Assembly: GCA_900893395.1 (NCBI GenBank)
Contig: CAAHFI010477330.1
Location: forward strand, 1 to 24,642
DNA length: 24,642 bases
Direction of reading: 5' to 3'
Source: Euglena gracilis
Lineage: Eukaryota > Euglenozoa > Euglenophyceae > Euglenales > Euglenaceae
Shown here piece by piece: positions 11,587 to 23,322 of the stretch (position 1 is its first letter; each line of letters opens with the position of its first letter). The notes under the pieces are model-generated. The model worked only from the letters and a program-made list of their open reading frames with translations. It did no database searches and was not told the origin of the DNA. Position numbers and translations under genes: made by a program.

Positions 11587-12155
11587 GCTGCTGTGCCCCT
11601 GTGGGACCTTCCTCCAACTTGGCGGGCAGTGCTCACCACAAAACGTGCCCCGGGTCTTGAAAAGCGGCAACGGATAAAACAAACCGAGGAGTGCCCTTCC
11701 CGTGAGCCCCCTCTCGGGCTGGAGGGGAGGCTGCCCAAACAGGGCTGGGAGGAAAGTCCCGTTCTCTCACACCACATTCCTACCCAAAGGCTAAAAAAAG
11801 GAATGCGGTGCTTTCTGCGAACTTCTCACCGGTACAGTTTCTCGGCGTGGCAGATGGCAAGAACGTGCAAAACGGCAATCACAACCGGTGTGGCAGGCTT
11901 CTCTTACGAGAAACTGCGGGGGGTGCTTTTCTTCCACCAGCCACTTGGCTACTGAACGCCTCCACCCCAACCAGGGAACCCCAAAACAACATGCACCGCG
12001 GCAACCAGGGGGGTCAAATAACAGGAAAATGAACAGACAACACACAGTGGTCGCTCGTCTTGGGTCAGAGCGGCAACAGGGACCGTTTCGGGTAAAAAGG
12101 CAATCGAAAGCATCACACCAACCATTTCGGAACTTGGAAGGGGGGGAAATAGGCA
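11587..12155. other. Lower-GC segment of the unit (reference copy), no gene recognised
   Basis: About 570 bp of balanced-composition sequence between the C-rich tract and the next landmark. It holds an A7 run (11793-11799), a pyrimidine stretch that differs between almost all copies (11898-11906), a G6 run (11918-11923) and a G7 run (12140-12146). No rRNA, tRNA, snRNA, polyadenylation signal or transposon end was recognised. Reading frames here are interrupted or change frame from copy to copy. Most inter-copy variants that look like genuine substitutions lie in this segment. Confidence 0.8.
11827..11890. repeat. Short inverted repeat CACCGGT/ACCGGTG
   Basis: CACCGGT (11827-11833) and its reverse complement ACCGGTG (11884-11890) flank a 50-bp loop. 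The pair recurs in most units, so each unit could form a weak cruciform or stem. Seven base pairs with a loop this long could easily arise by chance, and no function is claimed. Confidence 0.4.
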
Positions 12156-13412
12156 GTGCATGTCTCCCCTCCCCACCTGGCAGGGTGGAGCCGGCTGCTC
12201 GGGGTTGGGCTGGCAGAGCCGCTGCTGCTGCGTGTCCGCGTGGGCTCCGGCGTGGGGCTCGCGCTGGGCGTGGCGCTGGCCGACGGCGACCGGCTGCCGC
12301 TCCCACTCGGCGTCGCGGACAGCGAGGGCGACGGGCTGCCGCCGCCCGAAAGACTGCCGCTGGCCGACGGGCTCCGGGTCCCGCTGGGCGTCCCCGTCCC
12401 GCTGAGAGTCAGGCTGCCCGCCGGCGTCCCGCTGGCGCTCACGCTGCGGCTGGCCGTCCGAGTGCGCTGCGGGCTGGGGCTGGGCGTCCCGCTGAGGCTG
12501 GCGGAGGCCGACCCCGTGCCGCCCACACTGGCGCTGCCGGACGCACTGCGCGTCGGCGTCGGCGTGCCGCTCGCGCTGCCCGAGGCCGTCCCCGTCCGCC
12601 CCGGCGTCGGGGACACCGACGCCGTCAGGCTCGCCGAGGGCGTCCCGCTGGCCGTCCCGCTCCGGCTGGCCGTGGGCGTCGCGCTCCTGACCCCGCTCCG
12701 GCTCGGCGTCCGGCTCAGGCTGGGGCTGCACGTCCCACTCGCCGAGGCACCGCCGCTCCCGCTCCACGACAGAGAGAGCGTGCCCGATGGGCCCAGCCGG
12801 CTCCCCGTCCCTCCCACCCCTGCCCCTGCCGCCCCCTCCGCTGCTGTGCCCCTGTGGGACCTTCCTCCAACTTGGCGGGGCAGTGCTCACCACAAAACGT
12901 GCCCCGGGGTCTTGAAAAGCGGCAACGGATAAAACAAACCGAGGAGTGCCCTTCCCGTGAGCCCCCTCTCGGGCTGGAGGGGAGGCTGCCCAAACAGGGC
13001 TGGGAGGAAAGTCCCGTTCTCTCACACCACATTCCTACCCAAAGGCTAAAAAAAGGAATGCGGTGCTTTCTGCGAACTTCTCACCGGTACAGTTTCTCGG
13101 CGTGGCAGATGGCAAGAACGTGCAAAACGGCAATCACAACCGGTGTGGCAGGCTTCTTTCTACGAGAAACTGCGGGGGGGTGCTTTTCTTCCACCAGCCA
13201 CTTGGCTACTGAACGCCTCCACCCCAACCAGGGAACCCCAAAACAACATGCACCGCGGCAACCAGGGGGGTCAAATAACAGGAAAATGAACAGACAACAC
13301 ACAGTGGTCGCTCGTCTTGGGTCAGAGCGGCAACAGGGACCGTTTCGGGTAAAAAGGCAATCGAAAGCATCACACCAACCATTTCGGAACTTGGAAGGGG
13401 GGGAAATAGGCA
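12156..13412 (+). repeat. Array unit 10 (1257 bp, longest unit)
   Basis: Longest copy, with full-length G- and C-runs: 'long-run' state near 12875 and 12901, 'CTTCTTTCTACG' near 13153 and a G7 run near 13174. It is nearly identical to unit 8 outside the C-rich tract and carries centre-type variants. Confidence 0.96.
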
Positions 13413-14659
13413 GTGCATGTCTCCCCTCCCCACCTGGCAGGGTGGAGCCGGCTGCTCGGGGTTGGGCTGGCAGAGCCGCTGCTGCTGCGTGTCCGCGTGG
13501 GCTCCGGCGTGGGGCTCGCGCTGGGCGTGGCGCTGGCCGACGGCGACCGGCTGCCGCTCCCACTCGGCGTCGCGGACAGCGAGGGCGACGGGCTGCCGCC
13601 GCCCGAAAGACTGCCGCTGGCCGACGGGCTCCGGGTCCCGCTGGGCGTCCCCGTCCCGCTGAGAGTCAGGCTGCCGCCGGCGTCCCGCTGGCGCTCACGC
13701 TGCGGCTGGCCGTCCGAGTGCGCTGCGGGCTGGGGCTGGGCGTCCCGCTGAGGCTGGCGGAGGCCGACCCCGTGCCGCCCACACTGGCGCTGCCGGACGC
13801 ACTGCGCGTCGGCGTCGGCGTGCCGCTCGCGCTGCCCGAGGCCGTCCCCGTCCGCCCCGGCGTCGGGGACACCGACGCCGTCAGGCTCGCCGAGGGCGTC
13901 CCGCTGGCCGTCCCGCTCCGGCTGGCCGTGGGCGTCGCGCTCCTGACCCCGCTCCGGCTCGGCGTCCGGCTCAGGCTGGGGCTGCACGTCCCACTCGCCG
14001 AGGCACCGCCGCTCCCGCTCCACGACAGAGAGAGCGTGCCCGATGGGCCCAGCCGGCTCCCCGTCCCTCCCACCCCTGCCCCTGCCGCCCCCCGCTGCTG
14101 TGCCCCTGTGGGACCTTCCTCCAACTTGGCGGGCAGTGCTCACCACAAAACGTGCCCCGGGTCTTGAAAAGCGGCAACGGATAAAACAAACCGAGGAGTG
14201 CCCTTCCCGTGAGCCCCCTCTCGGGCTGGAGGGGAGGCTGCCCAAACAGGGCTGGGAGGAAAGTCCCGTTCTCTCACACCACATTCCTACCCAAAGGCTA
14301 AAAAAAGGAATGCGGTGCTTTCTGCGAACTTCTCACCGGTACAGTTTCTCGGCGTGGCAGATGGCAAGAACGTGCAAAACGGCAATCACAACCGGTGTGG
14401 CAGGCTTCTCTTACGAGAAACTGCGGGGGGTGCTTTTTCCACCAGCCACTTGGCTACTGAACGCCTCCACCCCAACCAGGGAACCCCAAAACAACATGCA
14501 CCGCGGCAACCAGGGGGGTCAAATAACAGGAAAATGAACAGACAACACACAGTGGTCGCTCGTCTTGGGTCAGAGCGGCAACAGGGACCGTTTCGGGTAA
14601 AAAGGCAATCGAAAGCATCACACCACCATTTCGGAACTTGGAAGGGGGGGAAATAGGCA
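13413..14659 (+). repeat. Array unit 11 (1247 bp)
   Basis: Matches unit 9 in the 'short-run' state ('GGCGGGCAG' near 14128, 'GCCCCGGGTC' near 14153) and in 'CTTCTCTTACG' near 14405. It also lacks one C near 13674 in the hexamer tract, has a shortened C-rich tract (about 14069-14096) and reads 'CACCACCATT' near 14621. With units 8 to 12 it gives an apparent alternation of two unit states. Confidence 0.95.
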
Positions 14660-15915
14660 GTGCATGTCTCCCCTCCCCACCTGGCAGGGTGGAGCCGGCT
14701 GCTCGGGGTTGGGCTGGCAGAGCCGCTGCTGCTGCGTGTCCGCGTGGGCTCCGGCGTGGGGCTCGCGCTGGGCGTGGCGCTGGCCGACGGCGACCGGCTG
14801 CCGCTCCCACTCGGCGTCGCGGACAGCGAGGGCGACGGGCTGCCGCCGCCCGAAAGACTGCCGCTGGCCGACGGGCTCCGGGTCCCGCTGGGCGTCCCCG
14901 TCCCGCTGAGAGTCAGGCTGCCCGCCGGCGTCCCGCTGGCGCTCACGCTGCGGCTGGCCGTCCGAGTGCGCTGCGGGCTGGGGCTGGGCGTCCCGCTGAG
15001 GCTGGCGGAGGCCGACCCCGTGCCGCCCACACTGGCGCTGCCGGACGCACTGCGCGTCGGCGTCGGCGTGCCGCTCGCGCTGCCCGAGGCCGTCCCCGTC
15101 CGCCCCGGCGTCGGGGACACCGACGCCGTCAGGCTCGCCGAGGGCGTCCCGCTGGCCGTCCCGCTCCGGCTGGCCGTGGGCGTCGCGCTCCTGACCCCGC
15201 TCCGGCTCGGCGTCCGGCTCAGGCTGGGGCTGCACGTCCCACTCGCCGAGGCACCGCCGCTCCCGCTCCACGACAGAGAGAGCGTGCCCGATGGGCCCAG
15301 CCGGCTCCCCGTCCCTCCCACCCCCTGCCCCCTGCCGCCCCTCCGCTGCTGTGCCCCTGTGGGACCTTCCTCCAACTTGGCGGGGCAGTGCTCACCACAA
15401 AACGTGCCCCGGGGTCTTGAAAAGCGGCAACGGATAAAACAAACCGAGGAGTGCCCTTCCCGTGAGCCCCCTCTCGGGCTGGAGGGGAGGCTGCCCAAAC
15501 AGGGCTGGGAGGAAAGTCCCGTTCTCTCACACCACATTCCTACCCAAAGGCTAAAAAAAGGAATGCGGTGCTTTCTGCGAACTTCTCACCGGTACAGTTT
15601 CTCGGCGTGGCAGATGGCAAGAACGTGCAAAACGGCAATCACAACCGGTGTGGCAGGCTTCTTTCACGAGAAACTGCGGGGGGGTGCTTTTCTTCCACCA
15701 GCCACTTGGCTACTGAACCCTCCACCCCAACCAGGGAACCCCAAAACAACATGCACCGCGGCAACCAGGGGGGTCAAATAACAGGAAAATGAACAGACAA
15801 CACACAGTGGTCGCTCGTCTTGGGTCAGAGCGGCAACAGGGACCGTTTCGGGTAAAAAGGCAATCGAAAGCATCACACCAACCATTTCGGAACTTGGAAG
15901 GGGGGGAAATAGGCA
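14660..15915 (+). repeat. Array unit 12 (1256 bp)
   Basis: Hexamer and C-rich tracts have the same pattern as unit 8, five kilobases to the left. In the lower-GC segment it has edge-type 'GAACCCTCC' near 15717 but centre-type 'GCAACAGGG' near 15834. The two variant sites are therefore not completely linked. Confidence 0.95.
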
Positions 15916-17151
15916 GTGCATGTCTCCCCTCCCACCTGGCAGGGTGGAGCCGGCTGCTCGGGGTTGGGCTGGCAGAGCCGCTGCTGCTGCGTGTCCGCGT
16001 GGGCTCCGGCGTGGGGCTCGCGCTGGGCGTGGCGCTGGCCGACGGCGACCGGCTGCCGCTCCCACTCGGCGTCGCGGACAGCGAGGGCGACGGGCTGCCG
16101 CCGCCGAAAGACTGCCGCTGGCCGACGGGCTCCGGGTCCGCTGGGCGTCCCCGTCCCGCTGAGAGTCAGGCTGCCCGCCGGCGTCCCGCTGGCGCTCACG
16201 CTGCGGCTGGCCGTCCGAGTGCGCTGCGGGCTGGGGCTGGGCGCCCGCTGAGGCTGGCGGAGGCCGACCCCGTGCCGCCCACACTGGCGCTGCCGGACGC
16301 ACTGCGCGTCGGCGTCGGCGTGCCGCTCGCGCTGCCCGAGGCCGTCCCCGTCCGCCCCGGCGTCGGGGACACCGACGCCGTCAGGCTCGCCGAGGGCGTC
16401 CCGCTGGCCGTCCCGCTCCGGCTGGCCGTGGGCGTCGCGCTCCTGACCCCGCTCCGGCTCGGCGTCCGGCTCAGGCTGGGGCTGCACGTCCCACTCGCCG
16501 AGGCACCGCCGCTCCGCTCCACGACAGAGAGAGCTCCCGATGGGCCCAGCCGGCTCCCCGTCCCTCCCACCCCCTGCCCCCTGCCGCCCCTCCGCTGCTG
16601 TGCCCCTGTGGGACCTTCTCCAACTTGGCGGGGCAGTGCTCACCACAAAACGTGCCCCGGGGTCTTAAAAGCGGCAACGGATAAAACAAACCGAGGAGTG
16701 CCCTTCCCGTGAGCCCCCTCTCGGGCTGAGGCTGCCAAACAGGGCTGGGAGGAAAGTCCCGTTCTCTCACACCACATTCCTACCCAAAGGCTAAAAAAAG
16801 GAATGCGGTGCTTTCTGCGAACTTCTCACGGTACAGTTTCTCGGCGTGGCAGATGGCAAGAACGTGCAAAACGGCAATCACAACCGGTGTGGCAGGCTTC
16901 TTTCTTACGAGAAACTGCGGGGGTGCTTTTCTTCCACCAGCCACTTGGCTACTGAACGCCTCCACCCCAACCAGGGAACCCCAAAACAACATGCACCGGG
17001 CAACCAGGGGGTCAAATAACAGGAAAATGAACAGACAACACACAGTGGTCGCTCGTCTTGGGTCAGAGCGGCAACAGGACCGTTTCGGGTAAAAGGCAAT
17101 CGAAAGCATCACACCAACCATTTCGGAACTTGGAAGGGGGGGAAATAGGCA
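15916..17151 (+). repeat. Array unit 13 (1236 bp)
   Basis: Length begins to fall again, with one-base losses scattered through the unit, for example near 16103, 16137, 16243, 16533 and 16727-16735. It carries centre-type 'GAACGCCTCC' near 16955 and 'GCAACAGG' near 17072. Confidence 0.94.
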
Positions 17152-18382
17152 GTGCATGTCTCCCCTCCCCACCTGGCAGGGTGGAGCCGGCTGCTCGGGG
17201 TTGGGCTGGCAGAGCCGCTGCTGCTGCGTGTCCGCGTGGGCTCCGGCGTGGGGCTCGCGCTGGGCGTGGCGCTGGCCGACGGCGACCGGCTGCCGCTCCC
17301 ACTCGGCGTCGCGGACAGCGAGGGCGACTGCGCCGCCCGAAAGACTGCCGCTGGCCGACGGGCTCCGGGTCCCGCTGGCGTCCCCGTCCCGCTGAGGTCA
17401 GGCTGCCGCCGGCGTCCCGCTGGCGCTCACGCTGGCTGGCCGTCCGAGTGCGCTGCGGGCTGGGGCTTGGGCTGGGTCCCGCTGAGGCTGGCGGAGGCCG
17501 ACGTGCCGCCCACACTGGCGCGCGGACGCACTGCGCTCGGCGTCGGCGTGCTCTCGCGCTGCCCGAGGCCCGTCCCCGCCGCCGGCGTCGGGGACACCGA
17601 CGCCGTCAGGCTCGCCGAGGGCGTCCCGCTGGCCGTCCCGCTCCGGCTGGCCGTGGGCGTCGCGCTCCTGACCCGCTCCGGCTCGGCGTCCGGCTCAGGC
17701 TGGGGCTGCACGTCCCACTCGCCGAGGCACCGCCGCTCCCGCTCCACGACAGAGAGAGCGTGCCCGATGGGCCCAGCCGGCTCCCCGTCCCTCCCACCCC
17801 TGCCCCCTGCCGCCCCCTCCGCTGTGCCCCTGTGGGACCTTCCTCCAACTTGGCGGGGCAGTGCTCACCACAAAACGTGCCCCGGGTCTTGAAAACGGCA
17901 ACGGATAAAACAAACCGAGGAGTGCCCTTCCCGTGAGCCCCCTCTCGGGCTGGAGGGGAGGCTGCCCAAACAGGGCTGGGAGGAAAGTCCCGTTCTCTCA
18001 CACCACATTCCTACCCAAAGGCTAAAAAAAGAATGCGGTGCTTTCTGCGAACTTCTCACCGGTACAGTTTCTCGGCGTGGCAGATGGCAAGAACGTGCAA
18101 AACGGCAATCACAACCGTGTGGCAGGCTTCTTTCTACGAGAAACTGCGGGGGTGCTTTTCTTCCACCAGCCACTTGGCTACTGAACGCCTCCACCCCAAC
18201 CAGGGAACCCCAAAACAACATGCACCGCGGCAACCAGGGGGGTCAAATAACAGGAAAATGAACAGACAACACACAGTGGTCGCTCGTCTTGGGTCAGAGC
18301 GGCAACAGGGACCGTTTCGGGTAAAAAGGCAATCGAAAGCATCACACACCATTTCGGAACTTGGAAGGGGGGGAAATAGGCA
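17152..18382 (+). repeat. Array unit 14 (1231 bp), locally disturbed
   Basis: Complete unit, but the stretch 17325-17590 of its hexamer tract departs strongly from all other copies, with more than a dozen small gains and losses in about 265 bp. The rest of the unit is close to consensus. This is either a local consensus error or one divergent patch. Confidence 0.92.
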
Positions 18383-19628
18383 GTGCATGTCTCCCCTCCC
18401 CACCTGGCAGGGTGGAGCCGGCTGCTCGGGGTTGGGCTGGCAGAGCCGCTGCTGCTGCGTGTCCGCGTGGGCTTCCGGCGTGGGGCTCGGCTGGGCGTGG
18501 CGCTGGCCGACGGCGACCGGCTGCCGCTCCCACTCGGCGTCGCGGACAGCGAGGGCGACGGGCTGCCGCCGCCCGAAAGACTGCCGCTGGCCGACGGGCT
18601 CCGGGTCCCGCTGGGCGTCCCCGTCCCGCTGACAGTCAGGCTGCCCGCCGGCGTCCCGCTGGCGCTCACGCTGCGGCTGGCCGTCCGAGTGCGCTGCGGG
18701 CTGGGGCTGGGCGTCCCCTGAGGCTGGCGGAGGCCGACCCCGTGCCCACACTGGCGCTGCCGGACGCACTGCGCGTCGGCGTCGGCGTGCCGCTCGCGCT
18801 GCCCGAGCCGTCCCCGTCCGCCCCGGCGTCGGGGACACCGACGCCGTCAGGCTCGCCGAGGGCGTCCGCTGGCCGTCCCGCTCCGGCTGGCCGTGGGCGT
18901 CGCGCTCCTGACCCGCTCCGGCTCGGCGTCCGGCTCAGGCTGGGGCTGCACGTCCCACTCGCCGAGGCACCGCCGCTCCCGCTCCACGACAGAGAGAGCG
19001 TGCCCGATGGGCCCAGCCGGCTCCCCGTCCCTCCCACCCCCTGCCCCCTGCCGCCCCCTCCGCTGCTGTGCCCCTGTGGGACCTTCCTCCAACTTGGCGG
19101 GGCAGTGCTCACCACAAAACGTGCCCCGGGTCTTGAAAAGCGGCAACGGATAAAACAAACCGAGGAGTGCCCTTCCCGTGAGCCCCCTCTCGGGCTGGAG
19201 GGGAGGCTGCCCAAACAGGGCTGGGAGGAAAGTCCCGTTCTCTCACACCACATTCCTACCCAAAGGCTAAAAAAAGGAATGCGGTGCTTTCTGCGAACTT
19301 CTCACCGGTACAGTTTCTCGGCGTGGCAGATGGCAAGAACGTGCAAAACGGCAATCACAACCGGTGTGGCAGGCTTCTTCTTACGAGAAACTGCGGGGGG
19401 GGGGGTGCTTTTTTCCACCAGCTTGGCTACTGAACGCCTCCACCCAACCAGGGAACCCCAAAACAACATGCACCGCGGCAACCAGGGGGGTCAAATAACA
19501 GGAAAATGAACAGACAACACACAGTGTCGCTCGTCTTGGGTCAGAGCGGCACAGGGACCGTTTCGGTAAAAAGGCAATCGAAAGCATCACACCACCATTT
19601 CGGAACTTGGAAGGGGGGGAAATAGGCA
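18383..19628 (+). repeat. Array unit 15 (1246 bp)
   Basis: It carries 'GACAGTC' near 18630, shared with unit 1, in place of 'GAGAGTC'. Its G-run at 19395-19405 is eleven bases, against five to seven in central copies, and is followed by a short loss at 'CAGCTTGGC' (others 'CAGCCACTTGGC'). Centre-type 'GAACGCCTCC' is present near 19433. Confidence 0.94.
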
Positions 19629-20880
19629 GTGCATGTCTCCCCTCCCACCTGGCAGGGTGGAGCCGGCTGCTCGGGGTTGGGCTGGCAGCCGCTGCTGCTG
19701 CGTGTCCGCGTGGGCTCCGGCGTGGGGCTCGCGCTGGCGTGGCGCTGGCCGACGGCGACCGGCTGCCGCTCCCACTCGGCGTCGCGGACAGCGAGGGCGA
19801 CGGGCTGCCGCCGCCCGAAAGACGCCGCTGGCCGACGGGCTCCGGGTCCCGCTGGGCGTCCCCGTCCGCTGAAGTCAGGCTGCCCGCCGGCGTCCCGCTG
19901 GCGCTCACGCTGCGGCTGGCCGTCCGAGTGCGCTGCGGGCTGGGGCTGGGCGTCCCGCTGAGGCTGGCGGAGGCCGACCCCTGCCCGCCGCCACACTGCG
20001 CGCTGCCGGACGCACTGCGCGTCGGCGTCGGCGCGTGCCGCTCGCGCTGCCCGAGGCCGTCCCCGTCCGCCCCGGCGTCGGGGACACCGACGCCGTCAGG
20101 CTCGCCGAGGGCGTCCCGCTGGCCGTCCCGCTCCGGCTGGCCGTGGGCGTCGCGCTCCTGACCCCCGCTCCGGCTCGGCGTCCGGCTCAGGCTGGGGCTG
20201 CACGTCCCACTCGCCGAGGCACCGCCGCTCCCGCTCCACGACAGAGAGAGCGTGCCCGATGGGCCCAGCCGGCTCCCCGTCCCTCCCACCCCTGCCCCCT
20301 GCCGCCCCCTCGCGCTGCTGTGCCCCTGTGGGACCTTCCTCCAACTTGGCGGGGCAGTGCTCACCACAAAACGTGCCCCGGGGTCTTGAAAAGCGGCAAC
20401 GGATAAAACAAACCGAGGAGTGCCCTTCCCGTGAGCCCCCTCTCGGCCTGGAGGGGAGGCTGCCCAAACAGGGCTGGGAGGAAAGTCCCGTCCTTCACAC
20501 CACATTCCTACCAAAGGCTAAAAAAAGGAATGCGGTGCTTCTGCGAACTTCTCACCGGTACAGTTTCTCGGCGTGGCAGATGGCAAGAACGTGCAAAAGG
20601 CAATCACAACCGGTGTGGCAGGCTTCTTTCTTACGAGAAACTGCGGGGGTGCTTTTCTTTCCACCAGCCGCTTGGCTACTGAACCGCCTCCACCCCAACC
20701 AGGGAACCCAAAACAACATGCACCGCGGCAACCAGGGGGGTCAAATAACAGGAAAATGAACAGACAACACACAGTGGTCGCTCGTCTTGGTCAGAGCGGC
20801 AACAGGGACCGTTTCGGGTAAAAGGCAATCGAAAGCATCACACCAACCATTTCGGAACTTGGAAGGGGGGGAAATAGGCA
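19629..20880 (+). repeat. Array unit 16 (1252 bp)
   Basis: Near-consensus length because gains and losses offset one another. Small insertions lie near 19981-20035 and 20310. Candidate substitutions are 'TCGGCCTGG' near 20445 and 'CAGCCGCTTGG' near 20666, where other copies have 'TCGGGCTGG' and 'CAGCCACTTGG'. Confidence 0.94.
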
Positions 20881-22104
20881 GTGCATGTCTCCCCTCCCAC
20901 CTGGCAGGGTGGAGCCGGCTGCTCGGGGTTGGGCTGGCAGAGCCGCTGCTGCTGCGTGTCCGCGTGGGCTCCGGCGTGGGGCTCGCGCTGGCGTGGCGCT
21001 GGCCGACGGCGACCGGCTGCCGCTCCCACTCGGCGTCGCGGACAGCGAGGGCGACGGGCTGCCGCCGCCCGAAAGACTGCCGCTGGCCGACGGGCTCCGG
21101 GTCCGCTGGGCGTCCCCGTCCCGCTGAGAGTCAGGCTGCCCGCCGGCGTCCCGCTGGCGCTCACGCTGCGGCTGGCCGTCCGAGTGCGCTGCGGGCTGGG
21201 GCTGGGCGTCCCGCTGAGGCTGGCGGAGGCCGACCCCGTGCCGCCCACACTGGCGCTGCCGGACGCACTGCGCGTCGGCGTCGGCGTGCCGCTCGCGTGC
21301 CCGAGGCGTCCCCGTCCGCCCCGGCGTCGGGGACACGACGCCGTCAGGCTCGCCGAGGGTCCCGCTGGCCTCCGCTCCGGCTGGCCGTGGGCGTCGCGCT
21401 CCTGACCCCGCTCCGGCTCGGCGTCCGGCTCAGGCTGGGGCTGCACGTCCCACTCGCCGAGGACCGCCGCTCCCGTCACGACAGAGAGAGCGTGCCCGAT
21501 GGGCCCAGCCGGCTCCCCGTCCTCCCACCCCTGCCCCCTGCCGCCCCTCCGCTGCTGTGCCCCTGTGGGACCTTCCTCCAACTTGGCGGGGCAGTGCTCA
21601 CCACAAAACGTCCCGGGGTCTTGAAAAGCGGCAACGGATAAACAAACCGAGGAGTGCCTTCCCGTGAGCCCCTCTCGGGCTGGAGGGGAGGCTGCCCAAA
21701 CAGGGCTGGGAGGAAGTCCCGTTCTCTACACCACATTCTACCAAAGGCTAAAAAAAGAATGCGGTGCTTTCTGCGAATTCTCACCGGTACAGTTTCTCGG
21801 CGTGGCAGATGCAAGAAGTGCAAAACGGCAATCACACCGGTGTGGCAGGCTTCCTTCTCACGAGAAACGGCGGGGGGGTCTTTTCTTCCACCAGCCACTT
21901 GGCTACTGAAACCCTCACCCAACCAGGGAACCCCAAAACAACATGCACCGCGGCAACCAGGGGGTCAAATAACAGGAAAATGAAACAGACAACACACAGT
22001 GGTCGCTCGTCTTGGGTAGAAGCGGCAACAGGGACCGTTTCGGGTAAAAAGGCAATCGAAAGCATCACCCCACCATTTCGAACTTGGAAGGGGGGGAAAT
22101 AGGC
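20881..22104 (+). repeat. Array unit 17 (1224 bp)
   Basis: Well preserved up to about 21290, then dense in single-base losses to the end. It carries 'GAAACCCTC' near 21907 (edge-like) and 'GCAACAGGG' near 22024 (centre type). The landmark at its right end is altered ('GGCATGTGTCTCC'), so the boundary is good to a few bases only. Confidence 0.92.
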
Positions 22105-23322
22105 ATGTGTCTCCCCTCCCCACCTGGCAGGGTGGAGCCGGCTGCTCGGGTTGGGCTGGCAGAGCGCTGCTGCTGCGTGTCCGCGTGGCTCCGGCGTGGG
22201 GCTTCGCGCTGGGCGTGGCGCTGGCCGACGGCGACGGCTGCCGCTCCCACTCGGCGTCGCGGACAGCGAGGGCGACGGGCTGCCGCGCCCGAAAGACTGC
22301 CGCTGGCCGACGGCTCCGGGTCCCGCTGGGCGTCCCGTCCCGCTGAGAGTCAGGCTGCCCCGGCGTCCCGCTGCGCTCACGCTGCGGCTGGCCGTCCGAG
22401 TGCGCTGCGGGCTGGGGCTGGGGTCCCGCTGAGGCTGGCGGAGGCCGACCCCGTGCCGCCCACACTGGCGCTGCCGGACGCACTGCGCGTCGGCGTCGGC
22501 GTGCCGCTCGCGCTGCCCGAGGCCGTCCCCGTCCGCCCGGCGTCGGGGACACCGACGCCGTCAGGCTCGCCGAGGGCGTCCCGCTGGCCGTCCCGCTCCG
22601 GCTGGCCGTGGGCGTCGCGCTCCTGACCCGCTCCGCTCGGCGTCCGGCTCAGGCTGGGGCTGCACGTCCCACTCGCCGAGGCACGCCGCTCCCGCTCCAC
22701 GACAGAGAGAGCGTGCCCGATGGGCCAGCCGGCTCCCCGTCCCTCCCACCCCTGCCCCTGCCGCCCCCTCCGCTGCTGTGCCCCTGTGGGACCTTCCTCC
22801 AACTTGGCGGGCAGTGCTCACCACAAAACGTGCCCCGGGGTCTTGAAAAGCGGCAACGGATAAAACAAACCGAGGAGTGCCCTTCCGTGAGCCCCCTCTC
22901 GGGCTGGAGGGGAGGCTGCCCAAACAGGGCTGGGAGGAAGTCCGTTCTCTCACACCACATTCCTACCCAAAGGCTAAAAAAGGAATGCGGTGCTTTCTGC
23001 GAACTTCTCACCGGTACAGTTTCTCGGCGTGGCAGATGGCAAGAACGTGCAAACGGCAATCACAACCGGTGTGGCAGGCTTTTCTTACGAGAAACTGCGG
23101 GGGGTGCTTTCTTCACAGCCACTTGGCTACTGACCCTCCACCCCAACCAGGAACCAAAACAACATGCACCGCGGCAACCAGGGGGGTCAAATAACAGGAA
23201 AATGAAAGACAACACACAGTGGTCGCTCGTCTTGGTCAGAGCGAGAAGGGACCGTTTCGGGTAAAAGGCAATCGAAAGCATCACACCACCATTTCGGAAC
23301 TTGGAAGGGGGGGAAATAGGCA
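22105..23322 (+). repeat. Array unit 18 (1218 bp)
   Basis: Shortened edge copy. It carries the edge-type pair 'GACCCTCC' near 23132 and 'GCGAGAAGGG' near 23242, the same class as units 1 and 3 at the other end. Its hexamer and C-rich tracts are present with one-base losses. Confidence 0.93.

Larger units (their letters stand above)
10902..12155 (+). repeat. Array unit 9 (1254 bp), used as reference
   Basis: Reference unit for the sub-structure described here: lead 10902-10973, hexamer-phased tract 10974-11507, C-rich tract 11549-11586, lower-GC segment about 11587-12155. It has the 'short-run' state at the two G/C-run sites ('GGCGGGCAG' near 11622 and 'GCCCCGGGTC' near 11647) with 'CTTCTCTTACG' near 11899, a combination seen again in unit 11. 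Confidence 0.96.

Noticed and set aside
13370-14284. Minus-strand Ser/Thr/Pro- or Gln/Arg/Asp-rich protein resembling a secreted linker or disordered protein
   Set aside because: The apparent dipeptide pattern is the hexamer phasing of the DNA read in different frames. There is no signal peptide, domain or consistent start.
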